From Sphingomonadaceae bacterium (lineage in GTDB: Bacteria; Pseudomonadota; Alphaproteobacteria; Sphingomonadales; Sphingomonadaceae), in contig JAFAZF010000063.1 of NCBI GenBank assembly GCA_019239915.1, forward strand, positions 1 to 64,000: DNA of 64,000 nucleotides, written 5' to 3'. Below the pieces are notes generated by a model. The model saw only the letters and a list, made by a program, of their open reading frames with translations, searched no databases and was not told where the DNA came from. Shown one piece after another: positions 51,801 to 61,487 of the stretch (its first letter is position 1; every line of letters starts with the position of its first letter). The translations under genes and the position numbers were made by a program.

Positions 51801-51914
51801 TTCCCCTCCCGCTCGCGGGAGAGGCTAGGGGTGGGCGCCCGGTTTCAATCGGGCGATGAGACCGGAGGCGAGCGCGAGCCCACCCCCGCCCCTCCCGCAG
51901 GCGGGAGGGGAGAA
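51801..51914. repeat. REP-like palindromic element between the two metH genes
   Basis: ttcccctcccgc...gcgggaggggagaa and ggggtgggc...gcccacccc nested inverted arms. Confidence 0.75.
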
Positions 51915-51918
51915 TTCA

Positions 51919-52974
51919 TCAGGCCGCCATCGTGAAGGTCTCTAGGCCCGCGAGCAGCGTCCGCACCGGCGGCGTCGGGATTGCGCGCGGCGGCTTGCCG
52001 CGCACCGCCCGCGCCATCGCTGCGATATGCCCCGGCGTCGTCCCGCAGCAACCGCCGACGATGTTGATCAGACCGTTGTCCGCCCATTCGCCAATGAAGC
52101 CGCCGGTGGTCGTCGGCTCCTCGTCATATTGGCCGAGCTCGTTGGGCAGGCCCGCGTTGGGATAGACCATCACCAGCGTGTCGGCGACGGGGCTCAGCGC
52201 GAGCACATGCGGCCGGAGCTGCGGCGCGCCGAACGAACAGTTCATTCCGATCGTAAGCGGCCGGGCATGGCGCACGCTCGCCCAGAAGCTCTCGATCGAA
52301 TGGCCGGAGAGATTGCGACCGGACATGTCGGTGACGGTGAAGCTGAGCTGGATCGGTACCTCCTGCCCACGCGCCTCGCCCGCTTCGAGCACGGCCATGA
52401 TCCCGGCCTTGGCGTTGAGCGTGTCGAACACCGTCTCGATCAGGATGAAGTCCGCGCCACCATCGAGCAGCCCGTCGATCTGCTCGCGATAGACATCCTT
52501 CAATTCATCATACTCGATAGCACGATAGCCCGGATCATTGACATCAGGCGAGAGCGACAATGTCTTATTGGTCGGCCCGATCGCGCCGGCAACGAAGCGT
52601 GGGCGGCCATCCGCCGCCTCAGCCGCCATCGCCGCATCGCGCGCGATCTCGGCGGCCGCGAGGTTGAGATCGCGGACGAGATGCTCGGCGCCGTAATCGG
52701 CCTGGCTGATCCGGTTGGCGTTGAACGTGTTGGTCGAGACGATGTCCGATCCCGCCGCGATATAGGCTTCGGTAATCTCGGCGATGACGTGTGGACGCGT
52801 AATCACGAGCAGATCGTTATTGCCCTTTTGATCGAGCGTGAGATCGAGCTGACCGCGGTAGTCCGCCTCGGTGAGGCGATAGGACTGGATCATCGTCCCG
52901 AACGCACCGTCGGTAAGCAGGATGCGCTTGGCGGCTTCCGCGCGAAGGCGGGCGGCGGCTTCGGACTGCTTCAT
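51919..52974 (-). CDS. metH: Homocysteine S-methyltransferase domain protein (small part of split MetH)
   Basis: ILLTDGAFGTMIQSYRLTEADYRG; GMNCSFGAPQLRPHV; INIVGGCCGTTPGHIAAMA zinc ligands; start at MKQSEAAARLRAEA. Confidence 0.93.
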   Translation of the reverse strand: MKQSEAAARLRAEAAKRILLTDGAFGTMIQSYRLTEADYRGQLDLTLDQKGNNDLLVITRPHVIAEITEAYIAAGSDIVSTNTFNANRISQADYGAEHLVRDLNLAAAEIARDAAMAAEAADGRPRFVAGAIGPTNKTLSLSPDVNDPGYRAIEYDELKDVYREQIDGLLDGGADFILIETVFDTLNAKAGIMAVLEAGEARGQEVPIQLSFTVTDMSGRNLSGHSIESFWASVRHARPLTIGMNCSFGAPQLRPHVLALSPVADTLVMVYPNAGLPNELGQYDEEPTTTGGFIGEWADNGLINIVGGCCGTTPGHIAAMARAVRGKPPRAIPTPPVRTLLAGLETFTMAA

Positions 52975-52983
52975 CTGACCTCT

Positions 52984-53120
52984 CCGTTCGTGCCGAGCCC
53001 TTCGACTGCCTGCCAAGGCAGGCGCTCAGGATAAACTTCGATGCTTCGGATCGAAGTCGAGGCATGTGCCCCGAACGCATCGCTTGCCGCACGTCCCTCG
53101 ACTCCGCTCGGGGCGGACGG
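52984..53120. repeat. Dispersed repeat elements (ccgttcgtgccgagcccttcgac and related inverted copies)
   Basis: Similar arms to the 48280, 60687 and 61351 copies. Confidence 0.55.
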
Positions 53121-53137
53121 ACCGAGATTCCTGGAAC

Positions 53138-54079
53138 TCATGCCGCTTGCTCCGCCAACGACTTGACCGGCCGCTTTCCCAACAAATGGCAGATCGCGTA
53201 GCTCAGCTCTGCGCGATTGAGCGTGTAGAAATGGAAGGCGCGGACGCCCCCGGCATAGAGCCGCCGGCACATCTCCGCCGCGACCGCCATCGCAACGAGT
53301 TGACGCGCGGCGGGCAGCGCATCGAGCCCCTCGAACAGCCGCGCCATCCATTGCGGCACATCCGTTCCGCACAACGCCGCCATGCGCTGCGTGCTCGCGA
53401 AGTTGGAAACCGGCATGATGCCGGGCACGATCTCGACGTCGATGCCTGCCGCGGCCGCCCTGTCGCGATAGCGGAAGAAGGTCTCGGGCGCGAAGAAGAA
53501 CTGCGTGATCGCGCGATTGGCGCCCGCGTCGATCTTGGCGCGAAGGTTGTCGAGATCGGCGCTGTCGTCTGCCGAATCCGGATGGCATTCCGGGTAGCCG
53601 GCGACCGAAATCTCGAAGGGCGCGATCCGCTTCAGCCCCGCGACGAGGTCGGCGGCGTTGCGATAGCCGTCCGGCCGCGGCTGGAACTTCTCGCCCGCGC
53701 GTGGCGGATCACCGCGCAGCGCGACGATGTGGCGAATGCCGGCCGCCCAATATTCTCGGGCAATATCGTCCACTTCGGAGCGGCTCGCGTCCACGCATGT
53801 GAGATGCGCCGCAGCCGGGATCGCGGTCTCGCGGACGATCCTCGCCACCGTCGCATGCGTCCGCTCGCGGGTCGATCCGCCGGCGCCGTAGGTCACCGAA
53901 ACGAAGCGCGGATCGAGCGGGGCCAGCGTCTCGACCGACTGCCACAGCGTCTCCTCCATCTTCTCCGTCTTCGGCGGAAAGAATTCGAACGAGACCGCGG
54001 CATCGCCCGCGACGTCCGCGAACAGCGGCGCCTCCAACGCGCGACGCGCCTCCTCGAGATCGGAGAAACTGAAACTCAT
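53138..54079 (-). CDS. metF: 5,10-methylenetetrahydrofolate reductase
   Basis: SFEFFPPKTEKMEETLWQSVETLAPLDPRFVSVTYGAGGSTRERT; ITQFFFAPETFFRYRDRA; TGATG overlap with upstream gene. Confidence 0.94.
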   Translation of the reverse strand: MSFSFSDLEEARRALEAPLFADVAGDAAVSFEFFPPKTEKMEETLWQSVETLAPLDPRFVSVTYGAGGSTRERTHATVARIVRETAIPAAAHLTCVDASRSEVDDIAREYWAAGIRHIVALRGDPPRAGEKFQPRPDGYRNAADLVAGLKRIAPFEISVAGYPECHPDSADDSADLDNLRAKIDAGANRAITQFFFAPETFFRYRDRAAAAGIDVEIVPGIMPVSNFASTQRMAALCGTDVPQWMARLFEGLDALPAARQLVAMAVAAEMCRRLYAGGVRAFHFYTLNRAELSYAICHLLGKRPVKSLAEQAA

Positions 54080-55023
54080 CACGCAACCTTCCGTGCCGCC
54101 AGCGCCGGCCGCAGCCCGCGCCAGATCTTCACCGTGAGCTCGCCGCCCTCGAGCGCCGCGCACGCCTCGGCCTGCAATCCGGCCGCATCGAGCCATCCGA
54201 GCATCTGCCGGTCCGAGAAGCCCAGGCGGACGTGCGCGTCGCGCGCGCGCAGTTCCTCGAGTTCATGCGCGGCGAAGTCGACGATCAGCAACCGCCCGCC
54301 GGGCGCGAGCAACCGCGCCGCCTCGGCGATCGCCGCCGCCGGCTGCTGCGCGTAATGCAGCACCTGATGGACGAGCACGAGATCGGCCGCGCCCGCCGCC
54401 AGTGGCAGCGCATAGATGTCGCCCTGGCGAAGCTCGGCACGCGCGAGGCCCGCCTCCGCGAGCTTGGCGCGGGCCAGCCGGAGCATCTCGGAACTGCGGT
54501 CGACGCCGATCGCGCTGGTGGCGCGGCCCGCGAACAGCGTGAGCATCCGCCCGGTGCCGGTCCCGATATCGACGAGATGCCCCAACGGCCCCTCGCCTAC
54601 CGCCCGTGCGAGTGCCGCCTCGACCTCGCTTTCGGCGACGTGCAGCGAGCGGACCGCATCCCAGTTCGCCGCCTGCGCCTCGAAATAACGCTCAGCGGCA
54701 GCCGCGCGCTCGGCCTGGATCGCGCTCAGCCGGGCGAGATCCGACGCGCCGTCGCCGCTCGCCTGCCAGGCGTCGATCGCCGCGAACAGCGGCTCGAGCC
54801 GCGCCGGGTCGCCGAGCGTGAGGAACACCCAGCTGCCTTCCTTACGGCGCTGCGCGAGACCGGCATCGGCAAGGATCTTGACGTGGCGCGAAACGCGCGG
54901 CTGACTCTGACCGAGCACCTGTGCGAGCTCGCCCACCGACAACTCCATCGCGCGCAGCAGCATGAGGATGCGCAGCCGCGTCGGATCGGCGAGGGCGCGG
55001 AACATGGCAAGCGCAGCTTTCAT
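54079..55023 (-). CDS. ArsR-family HTH fused to SAM-dependent methyltransferase domain (SahR-like candidate)
   Basis: N-terminal LADPTRLRILMLLRAMELSVGELAQVLGQSQPRVSRHVKILADAGL; C-terminal VDIGTGTGRMLTLFAGRATSAIGVDRSSEMLRLAR. Confidence 0.9.
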   Translation of the reverse strand: MKAALAMFRALADPTRLRILMLLRAMELSVGELAQVLGQSQPRVSRHVKILADAGLAQRRKEGSWVFLTLGDPARLEPLFAAIDAWQASGDGASDLARLSAIQAERAAAAERYFEAQAANWDAVRSLHVAESEVEAALARAVGEGPLGHLVDIGTGTGRMLTLFAGRATSAIGVDRSSEMLRLARAKLAEAGLARAELRQGDIYALPLAAGAADLVLVHQVLHYAQQPAAAIAEAARLLAPGGRLLIVDFAAHELEELRARDAHVRLGFSDRQMLGWLDAAGLQAEACAALEGGELTVKIWRGLRPALAARKVA

Positions 55024-55033
55024 CCTGATATAA

Positions 55034-55057
55034 GGACATAAGGATATCTTTATATCC
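55034..55057. promoter_or_regulatory. Candidate SahR-like operator palindrome
   Basis: GGACATAAGGAT|ATCTTTATATCC, 10 of 12 symmetric pairs, located 11-34 nt upstream of the ArsR/MT start. Confidence 0.6.
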
Positions 55058-55141
55058 GGTCAAGCCGCTTGTGCCCCCGCCTTCGCTATGGCACGCGGCC
55101 GACAGGGGCGCCTCCTCCCAGTCACAGGATTCTTTCCGCCT

Positions 55142-56113
55142 ATGCGTCGTGCCGCCCCGCTGGTCTCCGCGACCGCTGCCCTCGCCCTGCTCGGCGGCTG
55201 CGCCCATGGCGGAACGCCGCATCCGAAGACCCCCGGCGATCCGTTCGAGAATATCAACCGGGTGATGTGGGACTTCGATCGCGGCGCCGATCGGATCGTC
55301 ATGAGGCCGGCGACCCATGTCTATCGCGCGGTCGTTCCGAAGCCGGGACGCGACGGCATCGCCAATGCGCTCGGCAACGTCGAGGAGCCCTTTTCCGCGA
55401 TAAACGGCTTCCTGCAGGGCAACCCCAAACGCGGGCTGCGTTCGGTGGGCCGCTTCCTGATCAACTCGACCTTCGGCATCGGCGGCCTGTTCGATGTCGC
55501 CACGCATTGGGGCGTCAAGAAGGCGCCCGAGGATCTCGGCCAGACCTTCGCGGTATGGGGCGTACGCAAGAGCGCCTATCTCGTGCTGCCGCTGTTCGGC
55601 CCCTCGACGGTGCGCGACGGCATCGGCACGCTCGCTGCGCAATGGGCGGACCCCTATCGGCTCTGCCTCGATCGCTGCAGCTTCGTGAGCGACGGCGTGG
55701 AGTGGGGTATCACCGTCCTCCAGTTCCTGAGCGATCGTTCGCAGCTGATGGATAGCGGCGCCGATACGCTGCTCGACACCAGTGCCGACAGCTACGCGGT
55801 GGCGCGCTCGGCCTATCTTCAGCGCCGCGAGGCCGAGATCAACAATGACGACGACGGCGCCGCCGCGGCCGCTGCCGCGGGTGGCGCCAATGTCGGTGGA
55901 ACCGGTGACGACGCTGCGCTCGACGCCGCGCTCAAGGATATCGACACCAGCAACGGCACGGCGCCCTCCGGAGGGGGCGAGGCCAAGAAGCCGGCAGCGA
56001 CAGCGACACCGCAGACCATGCCGGCATCGCCCGATGCCACCGCTCCCGATGCCGGCACCGGCACACCGACGGCGCCGTCGTCGCCGCCGTCCGGACCCGG
56101 AACGGGACAATAA
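55142..56113 (+). CDS. mlaA: MlaA/VacJ-family outer-membrane lipoprotein
   Basis: Lipobox LALLGGC; DPFENINRVMWDFDRGADRIVMRPATHVYRAVVPKPGRDGIANALGNVEEPFSAINGFLQG. Confidence 0.9.
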   Translation: MRRAAPLVSATAALALLGGCAHGGTPHPKTPGDPFENINRVMWDFDRGADRIVMRPATHVYRAVVPKPGRDGIANALGNVEEPFSAINGFLQGNPKRGLRSVGRFLINSTFGIGGLFDVATHWGVKKAPEDLGQTFAVWGVRKSAYLVLPLFGPSTVRDGIGTLAAQWADPYRLCLDRCSFVSDGVEWGITVLQFLSDRSQLMDSGADTLLDTSADSYAVARSAYLQRREAEINNDDDGAAAAAAAGGANVGGTGDDAALDAALKDIDTSNGTAPSGGGEAKKPAATATPQTMPASPDATAPDAGTGTPTAPSSPPSGPGTGQ

Positions 56114-56305
56114 GTTTGTGGATAACCGCGCAACAACCTTGGGGATAAGGGGTTGCGCCCAATGGCTAGCAGCCTAGTCGGCATTGCGTTGCGGCGCGCG
56201 CTCGGTTAGGTGACTGCCCCGCGGCTAAGGGGGGATATGCGTTCGCGCGGACCCAGAGGCCGTGCGCCGCATTGGTTTATCCGGACGGATCAGGAAGGTA
56301 CGCAT

Positions 56306-56566
56306 ATGAAGAAGATCATCGCCCTGCCGCTCATCGCGGCCGTTGCGCTCGGCCTCGCCGCGTGCAGCAAGTCCTCGGACAACAGCAGCAACACCGCCGA
56401 CAACGGCGCCGCCGCGACCGATCTCAATTCGGCCGCTTCGGACGCGATCGCTAACGTCAACGCCTCGGCCGCCGACGCGACCGCGAACGCGGGCGATGCG
56501 ATGAACGCCGCCGGCAATGGCTCGGACGCCGCCGGCGCCGCCGCCAACACCGGCAACGCGATGTAA
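56306..56566 (+). CDS. Small Ala/Asn-rich lipoprotein
   Basis: MKKIIALPLIAAVALGLAACS lipobox; low-complexity A/N/D tail; good RBS and downstream terminator. Confidence 0.75.
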   Translation: MKKIIALPLIAAVALGLAACSKSSDNSSNTADNGAAATDLNSAASDAIANVNASAADATANAGDAMNAAGNGSDAAGAAANTGNAM

Positions 56567-56601
56567 TTCGCTTCCGCGACCGGCAATGGTCCGCGGGCAA
56601 G

Positions 56602-56644
56602 AAGGCCGCGCGCCCCGAGCGGGGAGCGCGGCCTTTCTTTTTGG
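56602..56644 (+). terminator. Rho-independent terminator
   Basis: aaggccgcgc...gcgcggcctt 10-bp stem followed by tctttttt-rich tract. Confidence 0.8.
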
Positions 56645-56796
56645 CTCGTCCAGCTCCACCTGATCAAGGCGCGGGGCCGGCAAAGCATCCCCGTCTTGTT
56701 CGTGCACTCTTCCGGTTCGGACCAATGCCAACGCCGTCCGTACAGGGCGGCCCTCGACGCTGGCGTTATTCGTGCCATACTCGTCGCCAGGGGAAG

Positions 56797-58818
56797 ATGA
56801 ACCGGGGCACCACAATGCGGGAGAAGATCGCGTCGCGCTGGCGATTGGCCAGCACGGCTGGGATGATCGCCATCTTCGGCTCCATGGCGATGACGGCTGA
56901 AGCTGCGCCGATCGAAGCCTATGGAAGGCTTCCGAGTGTCGACGACGTGACGATCTCGCCGGGCGGCACGCGGATCGCGTTCCTGGTGGGCGATGCCAGC
57001 ACGCGGCAAATACAGGTCCGCAAGACGGAAGATCTCACGCAGATCGGAGTCATCAACCTCCGAGAAGCCAAGATCATCGGCCTGGATTGGGCCGACGAAA
57101 GCAATCTGCTGCTGGTGTCGGCCAAGGCCGCAACGGTGATGGGCTTGGAGGGGCCGAGCCGTGAGTGGTGGCTCGCCTATGACTACGATCTCGGTGCCGG
57201 CAAGCTGCACGCGTTACTGACCGACACGGATATTCCGATGAACGTGATCCAAGGCTGGCCGCAGGCGCGCAAGATCGGGAACCACACCACGCTCTTCCTG
57301 ACTGGCGTGTCCTTCCTGAACAATCAGAGCGTGCTGACAATGTATCGGCAAGTCCTCCCCGGCTCCGCCGAACAGGTCTTCCAAGGCGAAGAGAAGACAT
57401 CCGATCTGTTGATCGACACGAACGGGAAAACGGCTGCCCGCGTCGACTATGACGAGCAGAGCGGCCAATGGTCGCTCCTCAGCCACGCGAACGGCAACTG
57501 GCATGTGATCGATCGTGAGACGGCGCCGATCGATACGCCCACCTTGGAGGGGTTCGGGCGGACAGAGGACACGCTCATCGTTCAGGAAGATGGTGACGAC
57601 GGCACGCGCTATCGCGAGATACCCATCGCCGGCGGCACGCTGTCGCCGCCGATCGCGGCGCTCGACGGCGCCACGCTGATCAAGGATCCGGTCAAGCGCA
57701 CGGTAATCGGCGGCGCCGTGACCGACGAGATGGCCGAGCGGTACAGCTTCTTCGATCCCAAGGATCAGATTCTGTGGGAGAAAGTCAACCGTGCCTTTCC
57801 TGGCGAGACCGTTCGCTTGGCGTCGTGGAGCGACGATCGCACGAAGATCATCCTTCAAGTGGAAGGATCCAAGAACGGAGCCGCATATTTCCGCCTCGAT
57901 GCCAGGACCGGTCGCGCCGACTGGATCGCCGATGAATATGCCGGCATTGGACCGGAGGACCTCGGAGAGGTTCGGGTCATCCACTACAATGCCGCGGACG
58001 GGCGCGAGCTCCCTGCCTATCTGACCCTGCCCCGCGGCGCCGTGGCCAAGAACCTCCCGCTCGTCGTCCTTCCTCACGGCGGGCCGGCAGCCCGCGACGA
58101 TCCCGGGTTCGATTGGTGGGCGCAGGCGATCGCATCGCTCGGCTATGCAGTCCTGCAGCCCCAGTTCCGTGGATCGAGCGGGTTCGAGCACGGGCTGCTG
58201 GCCGCCGGATATGGCGAATGGGGCCGCAAGATGCAGACAGACCTGTCGGACGGCGTCCACTATCTTGCGAGCGGGGGCATCGTTGACCCGAGCCGTGTCT
58301 GTATCGTCGGCGCAAGCTATGGCGGCTACGCGGCGATGGCGGGCGTGACGCTTCAGAGCGGCGTCTACAAATGCGCCGTCGCGGTCGCGGGCGTGTCAGA
58401 CCTTCGTCAATTTCTTTCCTCGCGGATCGACTCCACCGGAGGTGCGCACAACTCCACGCTCCGCTTCTGGCAGCGCTTCATGGGCACCAAGAGCAGCAGC
58501 GATCCCGCGCTCGATGCTCTCTCACCCGCACGCCATGCCGACAAATTGTCCGCTCCACTGCTGCTCATCCACGGCACGGTCGATACGATCGTCCCGTTCG
58601 AGCAGAGCAGGATCATGTTCAATGCCGCGAAACGCGCGAGCAAGCCGGTGCAGCTCGTCACGCTTTCGGACGAGGATCACAATCTTTCGCGAAGCGCCAC
58701 GAGGCTGCAGATGCTGCAGGCAATGGCCGCTTTCCTCCGAACCAACCTGCCGACGATCCATCAGGCAGCGCAAACCGCCGATGCAAGCGGTTCCAAGCCA
58801 AAGGCGGCCGCCAACTAG
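56797..58818 (+). CDS. S9 family (prolyl oligopeptidase) peptidase with signal peptide
   Basis: VGASYGGYAAMAGVTLQSG; LLLIHGTVDTIVPFEQSRIMFNAAKR; DEDHNLSRS; signal MAMTAEAAPIEAYG. Confidence 0.88.
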   Translation: MNRGTTMREKIASRWRLASTAGMIAIFGSMAMTAEAAPIEAYGRLPSVDDVTISPGGTRIAFLVGDASTRQIQVRKTEDLTQIGVINLREAKIIGLDWADESNLLLVSAKAATVMGLEGPSREWWLAYDYDLGAGKLHALLTDTDIPMNVIQGWPQARKIGNHTTLFLTGVSFLNNQSVLTMYRQVLPGSAEQVFQGEEKTSDLLIDTNGKTAARVDYDEQSGQWSLLSHANGNWHVIDRETAPIDTPTLEGFGRTEDTLIVQEDGDDGTRYREIPIAGGTLSPPIAALDGATLIKDPVKRTVIGGAVTDEMAERYSFFDPKDQILWEKVNRAFPGETVRLASWSDDRTKIILQVEGSKNGAAYFRLDARTGRADWIADEYAGIGPEDLGEVRVIHYNAADGRELPAYLTLPRGAVAKNLPLVVLPHGGPAARDDPGFDWWAQAIASLGYAVLQPQFRGSSGFEHGLLAAGYGEWGRKMQTDLSDGVHYLASGGIVDPSRVCIVGASYGGYAAMAGVTLQSGVYKCAVAVAGVSDLRQFLSSRIDSTGGAHNSTLRFWQRFMGTKSSSDPALDALSPARHADKLSAPLLLIHGTVDTIVPFEQSRIMFNAAKRASKPVQLVTLSDEDHNLSRSATRLQMLQAMAAFLRTNLPTIHQAAQTADASGSKPKAAAN

Positions 58819-58843
58819 CGTGGTTTTGGCGGAAGCCTTCTGG

Positions 58844-58885
58844 AAGAAAAAGGGCCGGAGGATCGCTCCCCCAGCCCTTCTTCTT
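58844..58885. terminator. Hairpin between convergent genes
   Basis: aagaaaaagggc...gcccttcttctt stem, 11/12 paired, flanked by A/T-rich arms. Confidence 0.6.
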
Positions 58886-58980
58886 CTATCCGGGCTTCGG
58901 CCGGCGCGGGAACAAGTCCCGCATCGGAGGACGGGATCAACGGCCTGGCCGCCGACCCACCGGCCGTTCCAACTTCGTCT

Positions 58981-59003
58981 CCGGCGCAGCAAGGCTGCGC
59001 CGG
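58981..59003. terminator. Strong hairpin downstream of groEL
   Basis: ccggcgcagc-aag-gctgcgccgg perfect 10-bp stem. Confidence 0.5.
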
Positions 59004-59010
59004 TGCGAAA

Positions 59011-60672
<1,662 letters not shown>

Positions 60673-60686
60673 CTAGATTTCCAAAA

Positions 60687-60776
60687 CCGTTCGGGCTGAG
60701 CCTGTCGAAGCCCTGCCCCTCTCTTTCACCCGCGCTCAGAAGAAGAGCAGCCCTTCGACAAGCTCAGGGCGAACGG
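60687..60776. repeat. Inverted repeat element in the groES-groEL intergenic region
   Basis: 30-bp arms ccgttcgggctgagcctgtcgaagccctgc (60687-60716) and gcagcccttcgacaagctcagggcgaacgg (60747-60776). Confidence 0.85.
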
Positions 60777-60791
60777 GTGGGGCCTGATTGA

Positions 60792-61079
60792 TCAGCCGAC
60801 GATCCCCAGGATGTCGCTCTCCTTCATGATGAGGAGATCCTGGCCGTCGATCTTGACCTCGGTGCCCGACCACTTGCCGAACAGGATGCGATCGCCGGCC
60901 TTGACGTCGAGCGGGCTGATCTTGCCCTGCTCGTCCTTGGCGCCGGCACCGGCGGCGACGACCTCGCCCTCCTGGGGCTTTTCCTTGGCGGTGTCCGGGA
61001 TGATGATCCCGCCGGCCGTCTTCTCTTCGGCCTCGATGCGCTTCACGAGCACACGGTCGTGCAGGGGACGGAAATTCAT
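60792..61079 (-). CDS. groES: Co-chaperonin GroES
   Basis: [44 protein letters not shown]...[19 protein letters not shown]. Confidence 0.97.
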   Translation of the reverse strand: MNFRPLHDRVLVKRIEAEEKTAGGIIIPDTAKEKPQEGEVVAAGAGAKDEQGKISPLDVKAGDRILFGKWSGTEVKIDGQDLLIMKESDILGIVG

Positions 61080-61169
61080 AGGTTCTGCCTTTCCTTGACA
61101 GTCGATCCTGGGTTCGGGCACCCGAACCCGCGGCGCGGGAACCGGATACCGTCTCAAGCGATTCTGCTG

Positions 61170-61196
61170 TTAGCACTCCCTGAGCGCGAGTGCCAG
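61170..61196. promoter_or_regulatory. CIRCE element (HrcA operator) upstream of groES
   Basis: TTAGCACTC-N9-GAGTGCCAG; left arm perfect, right arm 7/9 to the consensus GAGTGCTAA. Confidence 0.85.
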
Positions 61197-61350
61197 CGGC
61201 GCCGATATGGGCGATACGGCATCCCGGTCAAGCGCCCCTCCACGATTTTTTCAACGCCTCCGTTACGACCCGTGGGAGCCATGCGGCCAGCCGTCGATTT
61301 AAAAGCGGCGACACTGCTCGTGGTGGGACAGGTTTCGCTTGCTTATCCTC

Positions 61351-61435
61351 CCGTTCGCCCCGAGCTTGTCGATGGACTGCTTTCCTGCTTCGACCGAACA
61401 GAAGAACAGTGCTTCGATAGGCTCGGCACGAACGA
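61351..61435. repeat. Inverted repeat element, same family as 60687-60776
   Basis: Arms ccgttcgccccgagcttgtcgatggactgc (61351-61380) and acagtgcttcgataggctcggcacgaacga (61406-61435). Confidence 0.8.
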
Positions 61436-61487
61436 CGGCTTTGCGCCGTCGGGCTTAGCGCGCGATCCAAGACGATAGGGTGACGGC

